From Planctomycetota bacterium (GTDB lineage Bacteria; Planctomycetota; Planctomycetia; Gemmatales; Gemmataceae): DNA of 64,000 nt. Below, piece after piece: positions 30,633 to 38,620 of this stretch (position 1 is its first letter; every line of letters begins with the position of its first letter). The DNA is taken from assembly GCA_021413735.1 (NCBI GenBank), contig JAIOPV010000188.1:97378-161377 (forward strand), given 5' to 3'. The translations under genes and the position numbers were made by a program. The notes beneath the pieces were generated by a model. The model was not told the origin of the DNA, made no database searches, and was given only the letters and a program-made list of their open reading frames with translations.

Positions 30633-31562
30633 TCAAAGCTGCAAGCCCAGCGTGAGCGAATCTTCCGCCTTCTTCTGGCGGTCATCCGCCATGCGGGCCA
30701 GTTCCTTATTCTCGTCGTGCTTCGACAAGAGGACCTTCTTCTGCTTGCCGGTAAGGGTTTCCCAGAAGCCGACATAAGCCGTCGTTCCCTGCGCGGCATA
30801 CTCAATGGCCTGATTCACCAGCGCCTCGGGGTTCTCCTCGGCAGGTACGCCGCCATCTGCCCACGCGCGGAGCTTGCGACCCATCTCTTTCGAGACCAGC
30901 GGCTGTTCACCCTGGAAGAGGGGGAGGAGCGGTTCGGGGCACTTCGTCACGATCGGGCGGTGCGTGCCCTCTTCCAGAAGGAGGGACAGCGTCATCTCGA
31001 ACGCGAAGTTCTTCTCCTGCACCGGCTGCAGTCCCTTGGGAACGAACTGCTCCTTGCCGCTGCTGTCCTTGATGATGACCGTCTTCTCGCGCGCCCGGAG
31101 GCAGAAGATGATGTGCATCGACGAAGCGAGAAGGTGATTCATCATCCGTTTGTGGAGCATTTTCGCTTTCGCCCAGTTCGGCATGCCCTTCAACTTGTTG
31201 TTCTCCGCGATGTCCGTGCAGCCGCCTTCGCCTTCCCATTCGTGCGTAGCGCTGTCGATGACCAGAACTTTGCACCCATGCTTCTCGAACGCCTCGACTG
31301 CGGCGGTGTAACTTTCAGGGGTGAATGGTTCCCTGATCTCGGCGATCTCGTACCCGTCGGGAAGCGCCGCCATAATGCCAGGGCTGTCCGCGTACATGCT
31401 GCCGCGACCGTTCTCGGTGTCGAGGAAGCCGACCGAGCCTTTCCCGGCCAGACCGGCGGCGAGGAGGAGAGCGGAGTAGGTATTGCCCGACCCGGAGACC
31501 CCGGACAGGCTGATGAGCATGGGGACGGCTTTGCGTTTTGCGGGGAGGATGGAGACTGTCAT
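30633..31562 (-). CDS. Phage RecA-like/AAA ATPase with altered Walker A
   Basis: A 309-residue protein of the phage ATP-binding family found beside recombination genes. The P-loop reads GVSGSGNTYSALLLA (residues 21-35): the invariant Lys is Asn27. Walker B is VLVIDSATHEWEGEGG, with IIFCLRAREK following. Relatives carry GSGKT here. Loss of the Lys usually abolishes ATP hydrolysis, so the protein may act as a scaffold, or the base may be a mutation or error. It sits 8 bases upstream of the helicase gene in a recombination cluster (Sak4/RecA-like role inferred). Confidence 0.75.
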   Translation of the reverse strand: MTVSILPAKRKAVPMLISLSGVSGSGNTYSALLLAAGLAGKGSVGFLDTENGRGSMYADSPGIMAALPDGYEIAEIREPFTPESYTAAVEAFEKHGCKVLVIDSATHEWEGEGGCTDIAENNKLKGMPNWAKAKMLHKRMMNHLLASSMHIIFCLRAREKTVIIKDSSGKEQFVPKGLQPVQEKNFAFEMTLSLLLEEGTHRPIVTKCPEPLLPLFQGEQPLVSKEMGRKLRAWADGGVPAEENPEALVNQAIEYAAQGTTAYVGFWETLTGKQKKVLLSKHDENKELARMADDRQKKAEDSLTLGLQL

Positions 31563-31571
31563 GACAACCCC

Positions 31572-32825
31572 CTACGCCGCAGTAGAGGTTTCGTTGTCAC
31601 GGGCAACTTCACCGTCTTCCATGACGATGCCGATCTTGCCCGAGGTGTCCACCCGCTCGATCCAGATCTGGTAGTCGTTCTCCTTCGCCTGCTCGGCGAT
31701 CAGCTTCAGGCCGTCGTCGTCGAGCAAGGAGCCGTCTTTGATCCGGATGACGCGGAGTTTCGGATTGGCAGCCATGGCGATGGCCACGCTGGTGCGGAGC
31801 TGCTCGGCACTGCTGCACTGGTTAAACGGCACTCCGCCGAAGTGGACCCGGCCGTCAGAAAGGGAAAGGCCGGGGACGGGCATCTTGGATTCCTGCAATG
31901 CTTTAGCTTTCGCTGCGTCCCGTTCCGCGATCGCCTTGGTGAGCGCCTCCGCCTCGCCTTCAAAGGCCGCAGACTGTTCAAGCAACTTTCGCTGTTCCCG
32001 GCGGCGCTCGTGTTCGACGTTTTTTTGCTGCCCTTCCTCGATAAGGTTCCTCAGCTCATCGACGTTTACCTTCTTCGGCAGAGCCTCCGCCGTGGCAACC
32101 TGCTTCTCCATCCCAGCGACGTGTTCACGCATCTTGGCCAGCTTGACCTCCAGCTCCGCAATGTCCTTCTTCCCGTCCTCGATCAGACTGACGGTGTCGG
32201 CTCTACGCTCGGCACGGCGGTCGATGTCGGCGTTGTGCTGGGCGGCAGTTTGCAACTTCCCGATTAGCCCGGAGACGTCAACCTGCTCGACGTCCGCCGC
32301 GAACTTGAACTCGTATCCGCCGGCGCGGGCCTTCACTTCCTTTGCCTCGCGGTTCTTCACCGTTCGCTTCTCGAAATCTGCCTTGCTCTTCGCCTCAAGG
32401 TCCTCGATGTCCACGCCGATCTTCGCCACGCGCTTCAGTTCGTCGTACTGCTTCCTCGGATCCATGTGGGCGAACGCCAATGGGTCGAAGGAAAGCTCGC
32501 CGATCAGCTCGTCCAGCATTGCTTGGGGTGACGGGTAGCGGGCGCCGTCGGCGTTCTCGACGGTGAGAGACGTGCCGTTCTGGGTGAAGCGGCGTTCGAC
32601 GATCACGTCGCCCAAGTTCAGGCGGATGCGGGCTTTCTCGGCACCTTCGCGGATCGGCTTCCACTGTATCCCGTCCTTCCCCCCGAGTGCCCAAGAGATG
32701 GAGTCGAGGACGGACGTCTTCCCCGATCCGTTCTTTCCGGTGATCTGGATGAAGTCCTTCGTGGGGGTGATGTCCACGACCTTAAGCTTCTTGACGTTCT
32801 CGGCGGTGAGTTGAACGATCTTCAT
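31572..32825 (-). CDS. Rad50/SMC-like ATPase
   Basis: A 417-residue protein. ATG 32825 is firm: CTGAAAGGAATC precedes it and the protein then begins MKIVQLTAENVKKLK, as SbcC/RecF-type ATPases do. Walker A is GKNGSGKTS at 30-38. A coiled coil covers roughly 115-330, with CSSAEQLRTSVAIAMA as the ABC-type signature and LRVIRIKDGSLLDDDGL as Walker B/D-loop. Too short for a full Rad50, it matches compact phage SMC-like proteins that partner with exonucleases, here the RecE-like gene directly upstream. Confidence 0.82.
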   Translation of the reverse strand: MKIVQLTAENVKKLKVVDITPTKDFIQITGKNGSGKTSVLDSISWALGGKDGIQWKPIREGAEKARIRLNLGDVIVERRFTQNGTSLTVENADGARYPSPQAMLDELIGELSFDPLAFAHMDPRKQYDELKRVAKIGVDIEDLEAKSKADFEKRTVKNREAKEVKARAGGYEFKFAADVEQVDVSGLIGKLQTAAQHNADIDRRAERRADTVSLIEDGKKDIAELEVKLAKMREHVAGMEKQVATAEALPKKVNVDELRNLIEEGQQKNVEHERRREQRKLLEQSAAFEGEAEALTKAIAERDAAKAKALQESKMPVPGLSLSDGRVHFGGVPFNQCSSAEQLRTSVAIAMAANPKLRVIRIKDGSLLDDDGLKLIAEQAKENDYQIWIERVDTSGKIGIVMEDGEVARDNETSTAA

Positions 32826-32848
32826 TGTGTGATTCCTTTCAGGGTTAG

Positions 32849-33916
32849 TTAAGAAAACATGAGTTGTGGGATGTCGATGTCTTGCAGTACGTGCGGTGCT
32901 CGCACCTCCCGCCACGGCTCGGCCCCGTACCGATCCCGGCACGCTCGGTAAAGCCGCGTGAGGTCGTCCATTTGCATACCAGCGACGTTCCAGTAGACGT
33001 TCATCTCGGCCCCGGACACCTCGGCGTCTTTGAGTTGCACGATTCGCAGGTCGAACGGTTCGGAGGACTCGATGAACACAAAGCCGAAGCCGTGGTTCGA
33101 GCACTCGGTGAAGTCCTTCAGCCATGCTTCCGAAACGTTCCCGTAAGTGGCGATCTGCCCAGAGGCAAGTTGCTGGCGAGCGAGTTCCCGGACGGTGTGG
33201 TAGACGACGCACTGGAGGTGGTAGTTCTCGTAGTAAATCGCTTCAAAAACTGCCTTGTCGGTCGGCTTCCCGCGGGAGTTGGAAAAGGTCTTCAGGTCGA
33301 ACGTCGCGGTCGGGCGGACGTAGTCCATCCGGGCCTTGAGCATCACCCCCGTGTCCGGTTCGCGCACGAAGAAGGAAACCTCCGGCATTCCGCCGGTGAG
33401 AGCGGCGCGGGCGTAAGGGTCTTCGGCGAGTACCGCAGCCGCCCGCTGGATGAGGGAGGATTCTTCCTGCCCGAGGAGCGTCTTCCCGACGTTCAGTTCG
33501 GCGTGTTTCGCCAGTTCGTGGTCCCAGATGACGGCCGGTATTCCGCTCGCCACGATCCGATCGATCAGATCCTGCTTCCGCTTCGCGGACTTTGGCAGTC
33601 CGTGGGCAGCGAGGAATGCTTTCATGTCGTCAGTGGTGACGAGGGCGCCGGGAAAGTCGTCTGCCGAGAGCTTGAGGGCGAACCGTTCGGCGAACCGACC
33701 TGGCTCCAGTCCGAGACAGTGTGCCGCTTTACCGAAACGAAGAGCAGCAGTTTCCGAGCGGGGATCGGCATTCGGATTGAGGTGGTGATGCCAGTAGTTG
33801 AGAGGCGAAACGGCGAGGTGCTTCATTCCGCTACACGACAGCCCTTCGGCCGCCTGGTAATCTTCCTCTGCCATGTTGAAGTAAATCCCCGGCTCGTAAA
33901 CGCACTTCTGGGCCAT
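32849..33916 (-). CDS. RecE-like PD-(D/E)XK exonuclease
   Basis: A 355-residue protein. The N-terminal EPGIYFNMAEEDYQAAEGLS plus SCSGMKHLAVSPLNYWHH is the typical opening of phage exonuclease VIII/DUF3799 proteins. The catalytic core has MLKARMDYVRPTATFDLKT with the D-x-K pair near residues 206-208. It would resect DNA ends 5' to 3' for single-strand annealing. No annealing protein (RecT/Erf) is recognised nearby, so the RecA-like neighbour may fill that role. First gene of the leftward block, behind the operator region at 33.9-34.0 kb. Confidence 0.85.
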   Translation of the reverse strand: MAQKCVYEPGIYFNMAEEDYQAAEGLSCSGMKHLAVSPLNYWHHHLNPNADPRSETAALRFGKAAHCLGLEPGRFAERFALKLSADDFPGALVTTDDMKAFLAAHGLPKSAKRKQDLIDRIVASGIPAVIWDHELAKHAELNVGKTLLGQEESSLIQRAAAVLAEDPYARAALTGGMPEVSFFVREPDTGVMLKARMDYVRPTATFDLKTFSNSRGKPTDKAVFEAIYYENYHLQCVVYHTVRELARQQLASGQIATYGNVSEAWLKDFTECSNHGFGFVFIESSEPFDLRIVQLKDAEVSGAEMNVYWNVAGMQMDDLTRLYRACRDRYGAEPWREVRAPHVLQDIDIPQLMFS

Positions 33917-34022
33917 CCCGCATCCTTTGAGTTATTGACGTTGCTACAACGGTGGTGTATGTGTCGCTTATACATGATTCATCAACTCGCGCAAGCGAAA
34001 AGTACAACGGGGTTGTAACCAT
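33917..34022. promoter_or_regulatory. Divergent early control region with two operator-like sites
   Basis: ACAACGGTGGTGT (33946-33958) and ACAACGGGGTTGT (34004-34016) fit ACAAC-N3-GTTGT, the second perfectly, with centres 58 bases apart. Leftward: TTGCGC-16-TATAAG. Rightward: TTGACG (33935-33940) and TATGTG 17 bases later, overlapping the first site. The small Cro-like gene at 34023 may bind here. Confidence 0.55.
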
Positions 34023-34235
34023 ATGGAAATGCCCATCCTGTCTACCGGAGAGGAATATGCACGGGATATTAAGCGGCGAGCGAAGGCACAAGGGAAGACA
34101 GTTACACGTGTCTTCTACGAGGCGGAGGTAAATTACCGCAACTATAAGGCATGGCGAAGCGAAGGCGTCGATCCTAGCCTGCCGAACCTGAAAAAGGTGT
34201 ATCAGGCACTCGACGCGGGGAGGGCGCACAAATGA
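34023..34235 (+). CDS. Small Cro/XRE-like regulator
   Basis: A 70-residue protein. Helical throughout: EEYARDIKRRAKAQGKTVTRVFYEAEVNYRNYKAWRSEG, then PSLPNLKKVYQALDA, which is the last helix pattern of lambda-repressor-like folds (recognition helix around VNYRNYKAW). It is the first rightward gene after the two operator-like sites and its second start codon-stop overlap (ATGA) links it to the next gene. A switch regulator is likely; the partner repressor is not visible. Confidence 0.6.
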   Translation: MEMPILSTGEEYARDIKRRAKAQGKTVTRVFYEAEVNYRNYKAWRSEGVDPSLPNLKKVYQALDAGRAHK

Positions 34236-34450
34236 GCGGCGACACCCTGAAACTTCTCCAGCAAGCCGTCCGTAAGCGGGGCGGGCACCTCTCGGCCATC
34301 TCCCCCTCGGCTGAAGACCTCTGCGGGATTATCGACCACTGGAACCGCCTGCACTGGGAAGACCGTAACCGCCTGACCGAAGAGAACAAGCAACTCCGAA
34401 CGCGAGTAGAGCGGCTTGAGCGGAAAGCCAGCGGGACGGAGCCGGAGTGA
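34232..34450 (+). CDS. Small coiled-coil protein
   Basis: A 72-residue protein coupled on both sides. It has LKLLQQAVRKRGG, CGIIDHWNRLHW and a C-terminal heptad-like coil ENKQLRTRVERLERKA. Function unknown; expressed with the regulator and the nuclease gene. Confidence 0.55.
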   Translation: MSGDTLKLLQQAVRKRGGHLSAISPSAEDLCGIIDHWNRLHWEDRNRLTEENKQLRTRVERLERKASGTEPE

Positions 34451-34770
34451 GGCGCGCGGCAAGCGTTGACGAAAACCAATCGGAAATCGTTGACCTGTTC
34501 CGCAAGATGGGCGCGAGCGTTGAGCCGACCCACAGCATGGGCTGCGGCTTCCCAGACTTGCTCGTCGGTATCCTCGGTTTCAACTGGCTCGTCGAAGTAA
34601 AAAATGGAAAGAAGCGGCCGAGCGAGCGGCGCCTGACCCCTGACCAGGCGGAATGGCACGAGGCATGGAACGGCCACGTAATCGTGATTGAAACCGTAGA
34701 GCAGGCCATCGCATTCATTCATCGCTGTCGTGAGTTCGCCATCGCGGCAAGCCGCCTTTTGCATCAGTAG
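34447..34770 (+). CDS. PD-(D/E)XK nuclease of VRR-NUC/Holliday-junction type
   Basis: A 107-residue protein. GTG 34447 overlaps the upstream stop. QSEIVDLFRKMGASVEPTH, then GCGFPDLLVG with D37 and WLVEVKNGK with E50-x-K52 make up the PD-(D/E)XK core; LTPDQAEWHEAWNGHV follows as in phage relatives. Length fits small phage junction-resolving or VRR-NUC-like enzymes. It probably trims or resolves replication or recombination intermediates. Confidence 0.75.
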   Translation: MRRAASVDENQSEIVDLFRKMGASVEPTHSMGCGFPDLLVGILGFNWLVEVKNGKKRPSERRLTPDQAEWHEAWNGHVIVIETVEQAIAFIHRCREFAIAASRLLHQ

Positions 34771-34785
34771 GGCATAAATGCCACG
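34771..34785 (+). repeat. GGCATAAATGCCACG motif, copy 1
   Basis: Near-identical (one mismatch) to 38541-38555, and with a partial third copy GGCATAAAT at 34802. GGCAT-AA-ATGCC is palindromic. Copies precede the replication genes and the late gene block. Confidence 0.4.
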
Positions 34786-34849
34786 GCAGCGATTATAAGT
34801 GCGGCATAAATACAACTACCTATCATACTGAATTCGTGCTACCCATAAT

Positions 34850-34871
34850 TTCACCCACTCCGCTGGGTGAA
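34850..34871. promoter_or_regulatory. Inverted repeat before the replication genes
   Basis: TTCACCCA (34850-34857) and TGGGTGAA (34864-34871) are exact inverted repeats around CTCCGC, about 100 bases before the DUF1376-like gene. It may be an operator or hairpin, or part of a replication origin; no iteron array is seen. Confidence 0.4.
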
Positions 34872-34973
34872 TATAAGCGGGGCTAGTGCGAAGGGTAGCT
34901 CCCGTTGCGCGAAAAGCGGTTCCTCGATCGCCTGCCCCGTCTTTCACATCGAGGGACGCCATCGAGGAGGCCC

Positions 34974-35810
34974 ATGACTAAACCGCCCGCATTCCAATTT
35001 TACCCCAAAGACTGGTTATCCTCTCCGAGGGTCCAGCTCATGACGCCCGAACAAGAAGGTGCGTATATCCGCCTCCTGTGCTATTGCTGGGACTCCGGCG
35101 ACTGCTCGCTGCCGGATGACGACGACGAACTTGCTGTGCTCTCCCGCCTCGGCGAAGGGTGGTTAAACGGTGGTTCAACGGTGGTACGCAAATGCTTCAT
35201 ACCACACCCCGCGAAGCCCGGGTTTCTGAGTAATGCCAGATTGCTTGAAGAGTCCGAAAAGCAGGGGGCGTGGAAACGGAAATCATCCGAGGGAGGCAAA
35301 AAGAGCGCGGCAAAACGTGCTGAAAACAAAGCAATTCTGAAGGGTGCTTCAACGGTGGCGCAACCAAACACCAACCGTTCGCTTCAACCAAATGCCAACT
35401 CTGCATCTTCTTCTGCATCTTCTCCTGCAGTTAAGAGTGAGGACGATGACCAGCGCGCGCACGACGCAACCCCGTTCCAGAGAGTTTACGATCTTGGCTG
35501 CGAGCTATTTCCCCAGCTCGCCACTCAGAACACTAGCTCGATCCACCAGTGGATAACGAGCGGCGCCGATGTCGATCTGGACATCCTGCCGGAGATTAAG
35601 CGAATCCACGGCAAGGGGGTAAAGCCTCGGGGATGGGGATTGTTCACCCAGGACATCGCTGATGCCAAGGCGCGCCGGGAAGCACCGCTTCCGCAAGGTG
35701 ACCCGAAGCCCGAACGTCTGACGCGGAAGCACAGCAACTTCGAGAAGCAGGACTACTTCGCAGGAACCGAGGGTTTTGAAGTTATCGGGGGACCGAATGT
35801 CGCATCTTAG
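34974..35810 (+). CDS. DUF1376-like phage replication protein
   Basis: A 278-residue protein. ATG 34974 follows GAGGAGG. The opening PPAFQFYPKDWLSSPRVQLMTPEQEGAYIRLLCYCW is the characteristic DUF1376 N-terminus, a winged-helix-like domain of replication-initiation proteins. A Lys-rich linker and a Ser/Ala-rich low-complexity part (SASSSASSPAVKSEDDD) separate it from a C-terminal helical part. The next gene encodes a DnaC-like loader and overlaps it by 14 bases, the usual initiator-loader pairing, so it likely melts or marks the phage origin. Confidence 0.8.
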   Translation: MTKPPAFQFYPKDWLSSPRVQLMTPEQEGAYIRLLCYCWDSGDCSLPDDDDELAVLSRLGEGWLNGGSTVVRKCFIPHPAKPGFLSNARLLEESEKQGAWKRKSSEGGKKSAAKRAENKAILKGASTVAQPNTNRSLQPNANSASSSASSPAVKSEDDDQRAHDATPFQRVYDLGCELFPQLATQNTSSIHQWITSGADVDLDILPEIKRIHGKGVKPRGWGLFTQDIADAKARREAPLPQGDPKPERLTRKHSNFEKQDYFAGTEGFEVIGGPNVAS

Positions 35811-36579
35811 CCTCGAAGAACGCACTGAATCGGTGAACTGCCCTTCGCACGGACCGCGCGAGGTTCGTAACTTCAAGCTCTTTGCTGAGTGGGGTAAGCC
35901 CGAGTGCGACCTTTGCGAGAAGGAGAAACGACTCGCCCAGGAACAGGCCGACGCGGTAGCCCGTGCCGCCGAGGACAAGAGCCGCCAGGAGAGAATGATC
36001 CGGCAGGCCTACGATCGGGCGGCCATTCCGCCACGCTTCCAGGGCAAGGCCTTCGACGACTTCGCCGCCGGCGACCCCCAAGCCATCGCCGCCCTGATCA
36101 CCTGTCGGGATTATGCTGACCAGTTTCCCGAACGGCTGCGTCTTGGCTCCTCGATCATGCTCTGCGGCAACACCGGAACCGGGAAGACCCACCTGGCCTG
36201 CGCGATCGCCCGGAGTGCCATCGAGACGCACGGCAAAACCGCCGTTTACCTTACCGTGGGACGGGCGTTCCGCATGGTCAAGGACACGTACCGCCGTGAA
36301 TCCCGGAAGTCTGAGGAGGAGGCCCTGTCGTTCTTCGGCAAGCCCGACCTGCTCATCCTCGATGAAGTCGGCGTCCAGTACGGCTCCGACACCGAGAAGA
36401 ACATTCTGTTCGAGATCGTCAACGAGCGGTACGAGGCGATGAAGCCGACCATCCTCATCAGCAACCTCGCCCTTTCCGCATTGGCTGAGTACGCCGGCGA
36501 CCGCGTTCTCGACCGGATGAAGGAGAACGGCGGGAAGTTGATCGTGTTCGACTGGAAGAGCTACAGGGGCGCGGCGTGA
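35797..36579 (+). CDS. DnaC/IstB-like helicase loader
   Basis: A 260-residue protein from ATG 35797 with GGGGGA upstream. An N-terminal zinc-finger-like part (C15, C37, C40: ECDLCEKE) is followed by the AAA+ core: CGNTGTGKTH at 123-132, LLILDEVGVQYG (Walker B), ILISNLAL (sensor 1) and DRVLDRMKENGGKLIVF with the arginine finger region. It would place the host replicative helicase at the phage origin together with the DUF1376-like protein. No phage DnaB is seen, so the host's helicase is probably used. Confidence 0.88.
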   Translation: MSHLSLEERTESVNCPSHGPREVRNFKLFAEWGKPECDLCEKEKRLAQEQADAVARAAEDKSRQERMIRQAYDRAAIPPRFQGKAFDDFAAGDPQAIAALITCRDYADQFPERLRLGSSIMLCGNTGTGKTHLACAIARSAIETHGKTAVYLTVGRAFRMVKDTYRRESRKSEEEALSFFGKPDLLILDEVGVQYGSDTEKNILFEIVNERYEAMKPTILISNLALSALAEYAGDRVLDRMKENGGKLIVFDWKSYRGAA

Positions 36580-36830
36580 CGGACAAGCCGCTGCTAAACG
36601 GCCTCTCACCCGCCGCTCTTGCCGCAGCTATGAAGGGCGGCACATCCGCGTGGGGACAGTGGGGTAGCGCGACTGAGCACCAGCTTTACATCGAACCCGT
36701 CGCACCGAAGAGCCGCAGGCGCTGCCACTGCGGGTGCAAACGGTGTGCGACGCACCGAGGAATGGCGAACGGTGTCACGCTGAACATGGGCTGCGAACTG
36801 TCGATGCAGAGATGGGCCGCACGGCGATGA
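36576..36830 (+). CDS. Small cysteine-rich protein
   Basis: An 84-residue protein. GTG 36576 overlaps the loader's stop. RRRCHCGCKRCATHRG looks like a compact zinc-binding knuckle. It ends with a start-stop overlap into the next gene. Similar short Cys-rich genes follow helicase loaders in many phages; function unknown. Confidence 0.6.
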   Translation: MTDKPLLNGLSPAALAAAMKGGTSAWGQWGSATEHQLYIEPVAPKSRRRCHCGCKRCATHRGMANGVTLNMGCELSMQRWAARR

Positions 36831-37186
36831 CCGACCTCGAACAACTCCTCACCCTCGCCCGCGCCAAGGGCACCGACAAGCGATTCCTCGACTGGGTTAC
36901 CCGCCAACCGAGTTGCATCGACGGGAGCTGGTCCGAGTACCACGACAGCGGACCGCGGAGTATTCCCGCTCACGTTCGACGGGCCGGGGAAGCCGGGACC
37001 GCGTACAAGCCGTTATACTCCGCCGTCCCGATGACCTTCGACCAGCACAACGAGCAGTCATGGCACGGCGAAGCGGCCTGCCTGAACCGGTTCCGCCCGA
37101 AGCCGGGGCTGTGGACCAACGCCGAGGCTAAGCATTGGTTCGACGAGCAGCGGGTGAAGTGCCTGCGGCAGTGGATTAACTCGTAA
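36827..37186 (+). CDS. Degenerate HNH-like phage protein
   Basis: A 119-residue protein from ATG 36827 (ATGA overlap). LDWVTRQPSCIDG, then IPAHVRRAGEAGTAYKPLYSAVPMT and HNEQSWHGEAACL follow the spacing of Ref/DUF968-type HNH nucleases (Cys, HxxR, G..KP...PL, H...H.GE), but the second Cys of the finger is not seen. It could be a reduced nuclease acting on replication intermediates. Confidence 0.5.
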   Translation: MTDLEQLLTLARAKGTDKRFLDWVTRQPSCIDGSWSEYHDSGPRSIPAHVRRAGEAGTAYKPLYSAVPMTFDQHNEQSWHGEAACLNRFRPKPGLWTNAEAKHWFDEQRVKCLRQWINS

Positions 37187-37241
37187 AACGACTGAACCGT
37201 TGCCCTGTTGAGCGTGTCCAGTTGGTGAAAGGAGAGGAGCC

Positions 37242-38294
37242 ATGTCGAACTGGAAACGTTTGCCACCGAATGGGGGGATTCATTCCTTCATCAATTCGGA
37301 GTTCGGGAAACAAGAGCATCCCAACCAAATCGTCTACCCCGACCTGAACGACGGCTCTGACCTCGTGTTGGCCACAGATTACTCTGGGGAACACGAAGCC
37401 CCGGAGTTCCGCGTCCTCGGCTTTCTTCTCACGACGCGGAAATCGATCGAAACCGTATGGGAACCGGCACGGCTAGAGGTGCGGAAGAAGTATCTCCATA
37501 ACGATCGGCGGATGGCATTCAAAAAGCTCGACGATGCATTACGCATCAACGCCTTTCCGACCTTTCTCAAGGCCGCGAGCCAGTTGAATGGCGTTCTGGC
37601 CTGCGTCGCAGTTGAGAAGTCCTTTCTGATCGCAAAAAAGGAAGAACTCCAACCGCTCCAGTACAACTGGGTACCCGAGCCACTCGAAAAACTGGCTGAG
37701 ATTTGCATCTTCGGCGCTGGATTGGTCAACGGCTTGCGGAGTCCGGGGCAGAACGTTGGCTGGCTTACCGATGAAGACGCCATCGTGGTCAAGGAAGAGG
37801 CGCGGGCGGATGCCTCGGCCCTGATGAAGTCCTGCCTTTTCCCGTATCCAGAAGAGAAGCCGTTGTTCGGTCTTGGCGTCGCAAGCGACTTCACCGAGGA
37901 TGGGCTTCGTGCCGAAGACCTTCTGGCGATTCCGGACCTCGCGGCAGGGGCTTTTTCGGAAACGCTCATGACGATGGGGAAGGAGAACATCCCGACTTCG
38001 GGCAGCGGGCCGGGTGGGCACACACTGTATCTGAAAACCAAATCGACTCTGATCAACGGCTTCTTCGGCGAACGTGGAAATCCGCTCAAGGTTCTGTCTT
38101 GCCTCGTGCGACGCCATCCGCAGGGCATGATGCTGTCATTCGGCCAGCCGTTTGCGCGGCTCCCAATGCCTGGTGAGTCCACCGAGGGGGCAGTTCCCAC
38201 GAATGAAAAGTGGCGGAAGTCACTGGCAGCCGAACTTGCGAGAATCGGGGCCGACCCCAAAGAAATCCTCAAGGATATGGGGGTCGACACATAA
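37242..38294 (+). CDS. Unknown protein, possible RNase-H-fold (DUF3800-like) accessory gene
   Basis: A 350-residue protein with a strong GAGAGGAG ribosome site. Near residue 45, LVLATDYSGEHEAPEFRVLGFLL combines an Asp, a Gly and a hydrophobic strand in the way DUF3800-type proteins start (DESG). Later conserved-looking parts include GVLACVAVEK, CIFGAGLVNGLRSPGQNVGWLTDED and LKTKSTLINGFFGE. No membrane span or known motif. It lies between the replication and late modules, where phages often carry accessory or defence genes. The fold call is a guess. Confidence 0.55.
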   Translation: MSNWKRLPPNGGIHSFINSEFGKQEHPNQIVYPDLNDGSDLVLATDYSGEHEAPEFRVLGFLLTTRKSIETVWEPARLEVRKKYLHNDRRMAFKKLDDALRINAFPTFLKAASQLNGVLACVAVEKSFLIAKKEELQPLQYNWVPEPLEKLAEICIFGAGLVNGLRSPGQNVGWLTDEDAIVVKEEARADASALMKSCLFPYPEEKPLFGLGVASDFTEDGLRAEDLLAIPDLAAGAFSETLMTMGKENIPTSGSGPGGHTLYLKTKSTLINGFFGERGNPLKVLSCLVRRHPQGMMLSFGQPFARLPMPGESTEGAVPTNEKWRKSLAAELARIGADPKEILKDMGVDT

Positions 38295-38620
38295 ATTGGT
38301 TCTTGCACACGCCTATTGTGCCACTCTCGCCACAGCACAAGGGCCGGGGACTGTAGGACGCGGTCAAGGTATTCGATGCGGATCGAACATGGCCCGCAAA
38401 CGCCCCCAACTGCTCCCAGAGCACTCCGCCGCCACCGGTATCATCAGGTAACACACCACCAGGTACAACTCGACCATAACACCTCCGCGACCACGGTGCC
38501 CGGGACGGGATCAAGGGTCAAGGCTGCACGAGCGGCAGCGGCATAAAGGCCACGTAAATGCATGGTTGCCCAACCACTTTCCATTGTGCTATCGTCAGGA
38601 AACTGCACAAGGGGTAGACG
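38295..38620 (+). other. Late-region control stretch without gene
   Basis: 326 bases with no supported gene; the leftward ORF 38444..39058 is a shadow. It holds GGCATAAAGGCCACG at 38541-38555 and a weak promoter candidate, TTGCCC (38567-38572) with CTATCG 17 bases later, just before the 38621 gene. CACAAGGGGTAG serves as ribosome site. Confidence 0.45.
38541..38555 (+). repeat. GGCATAAAGGCCACG motif, copy 2
   Basis: Matches 34771-34785 at 14 of 15 bases and lies about 80 bases before the first gene of the late block. It may be a shared regulator site. Confidence 0.4.

Noticed and set aside
30717-32267. 516-residue plus-strand ORF opposite the RecA-like and Rad50-like genes
   Set aside because: No motifs; the minus-strand frames carry Walker motifs and ribosome sites.
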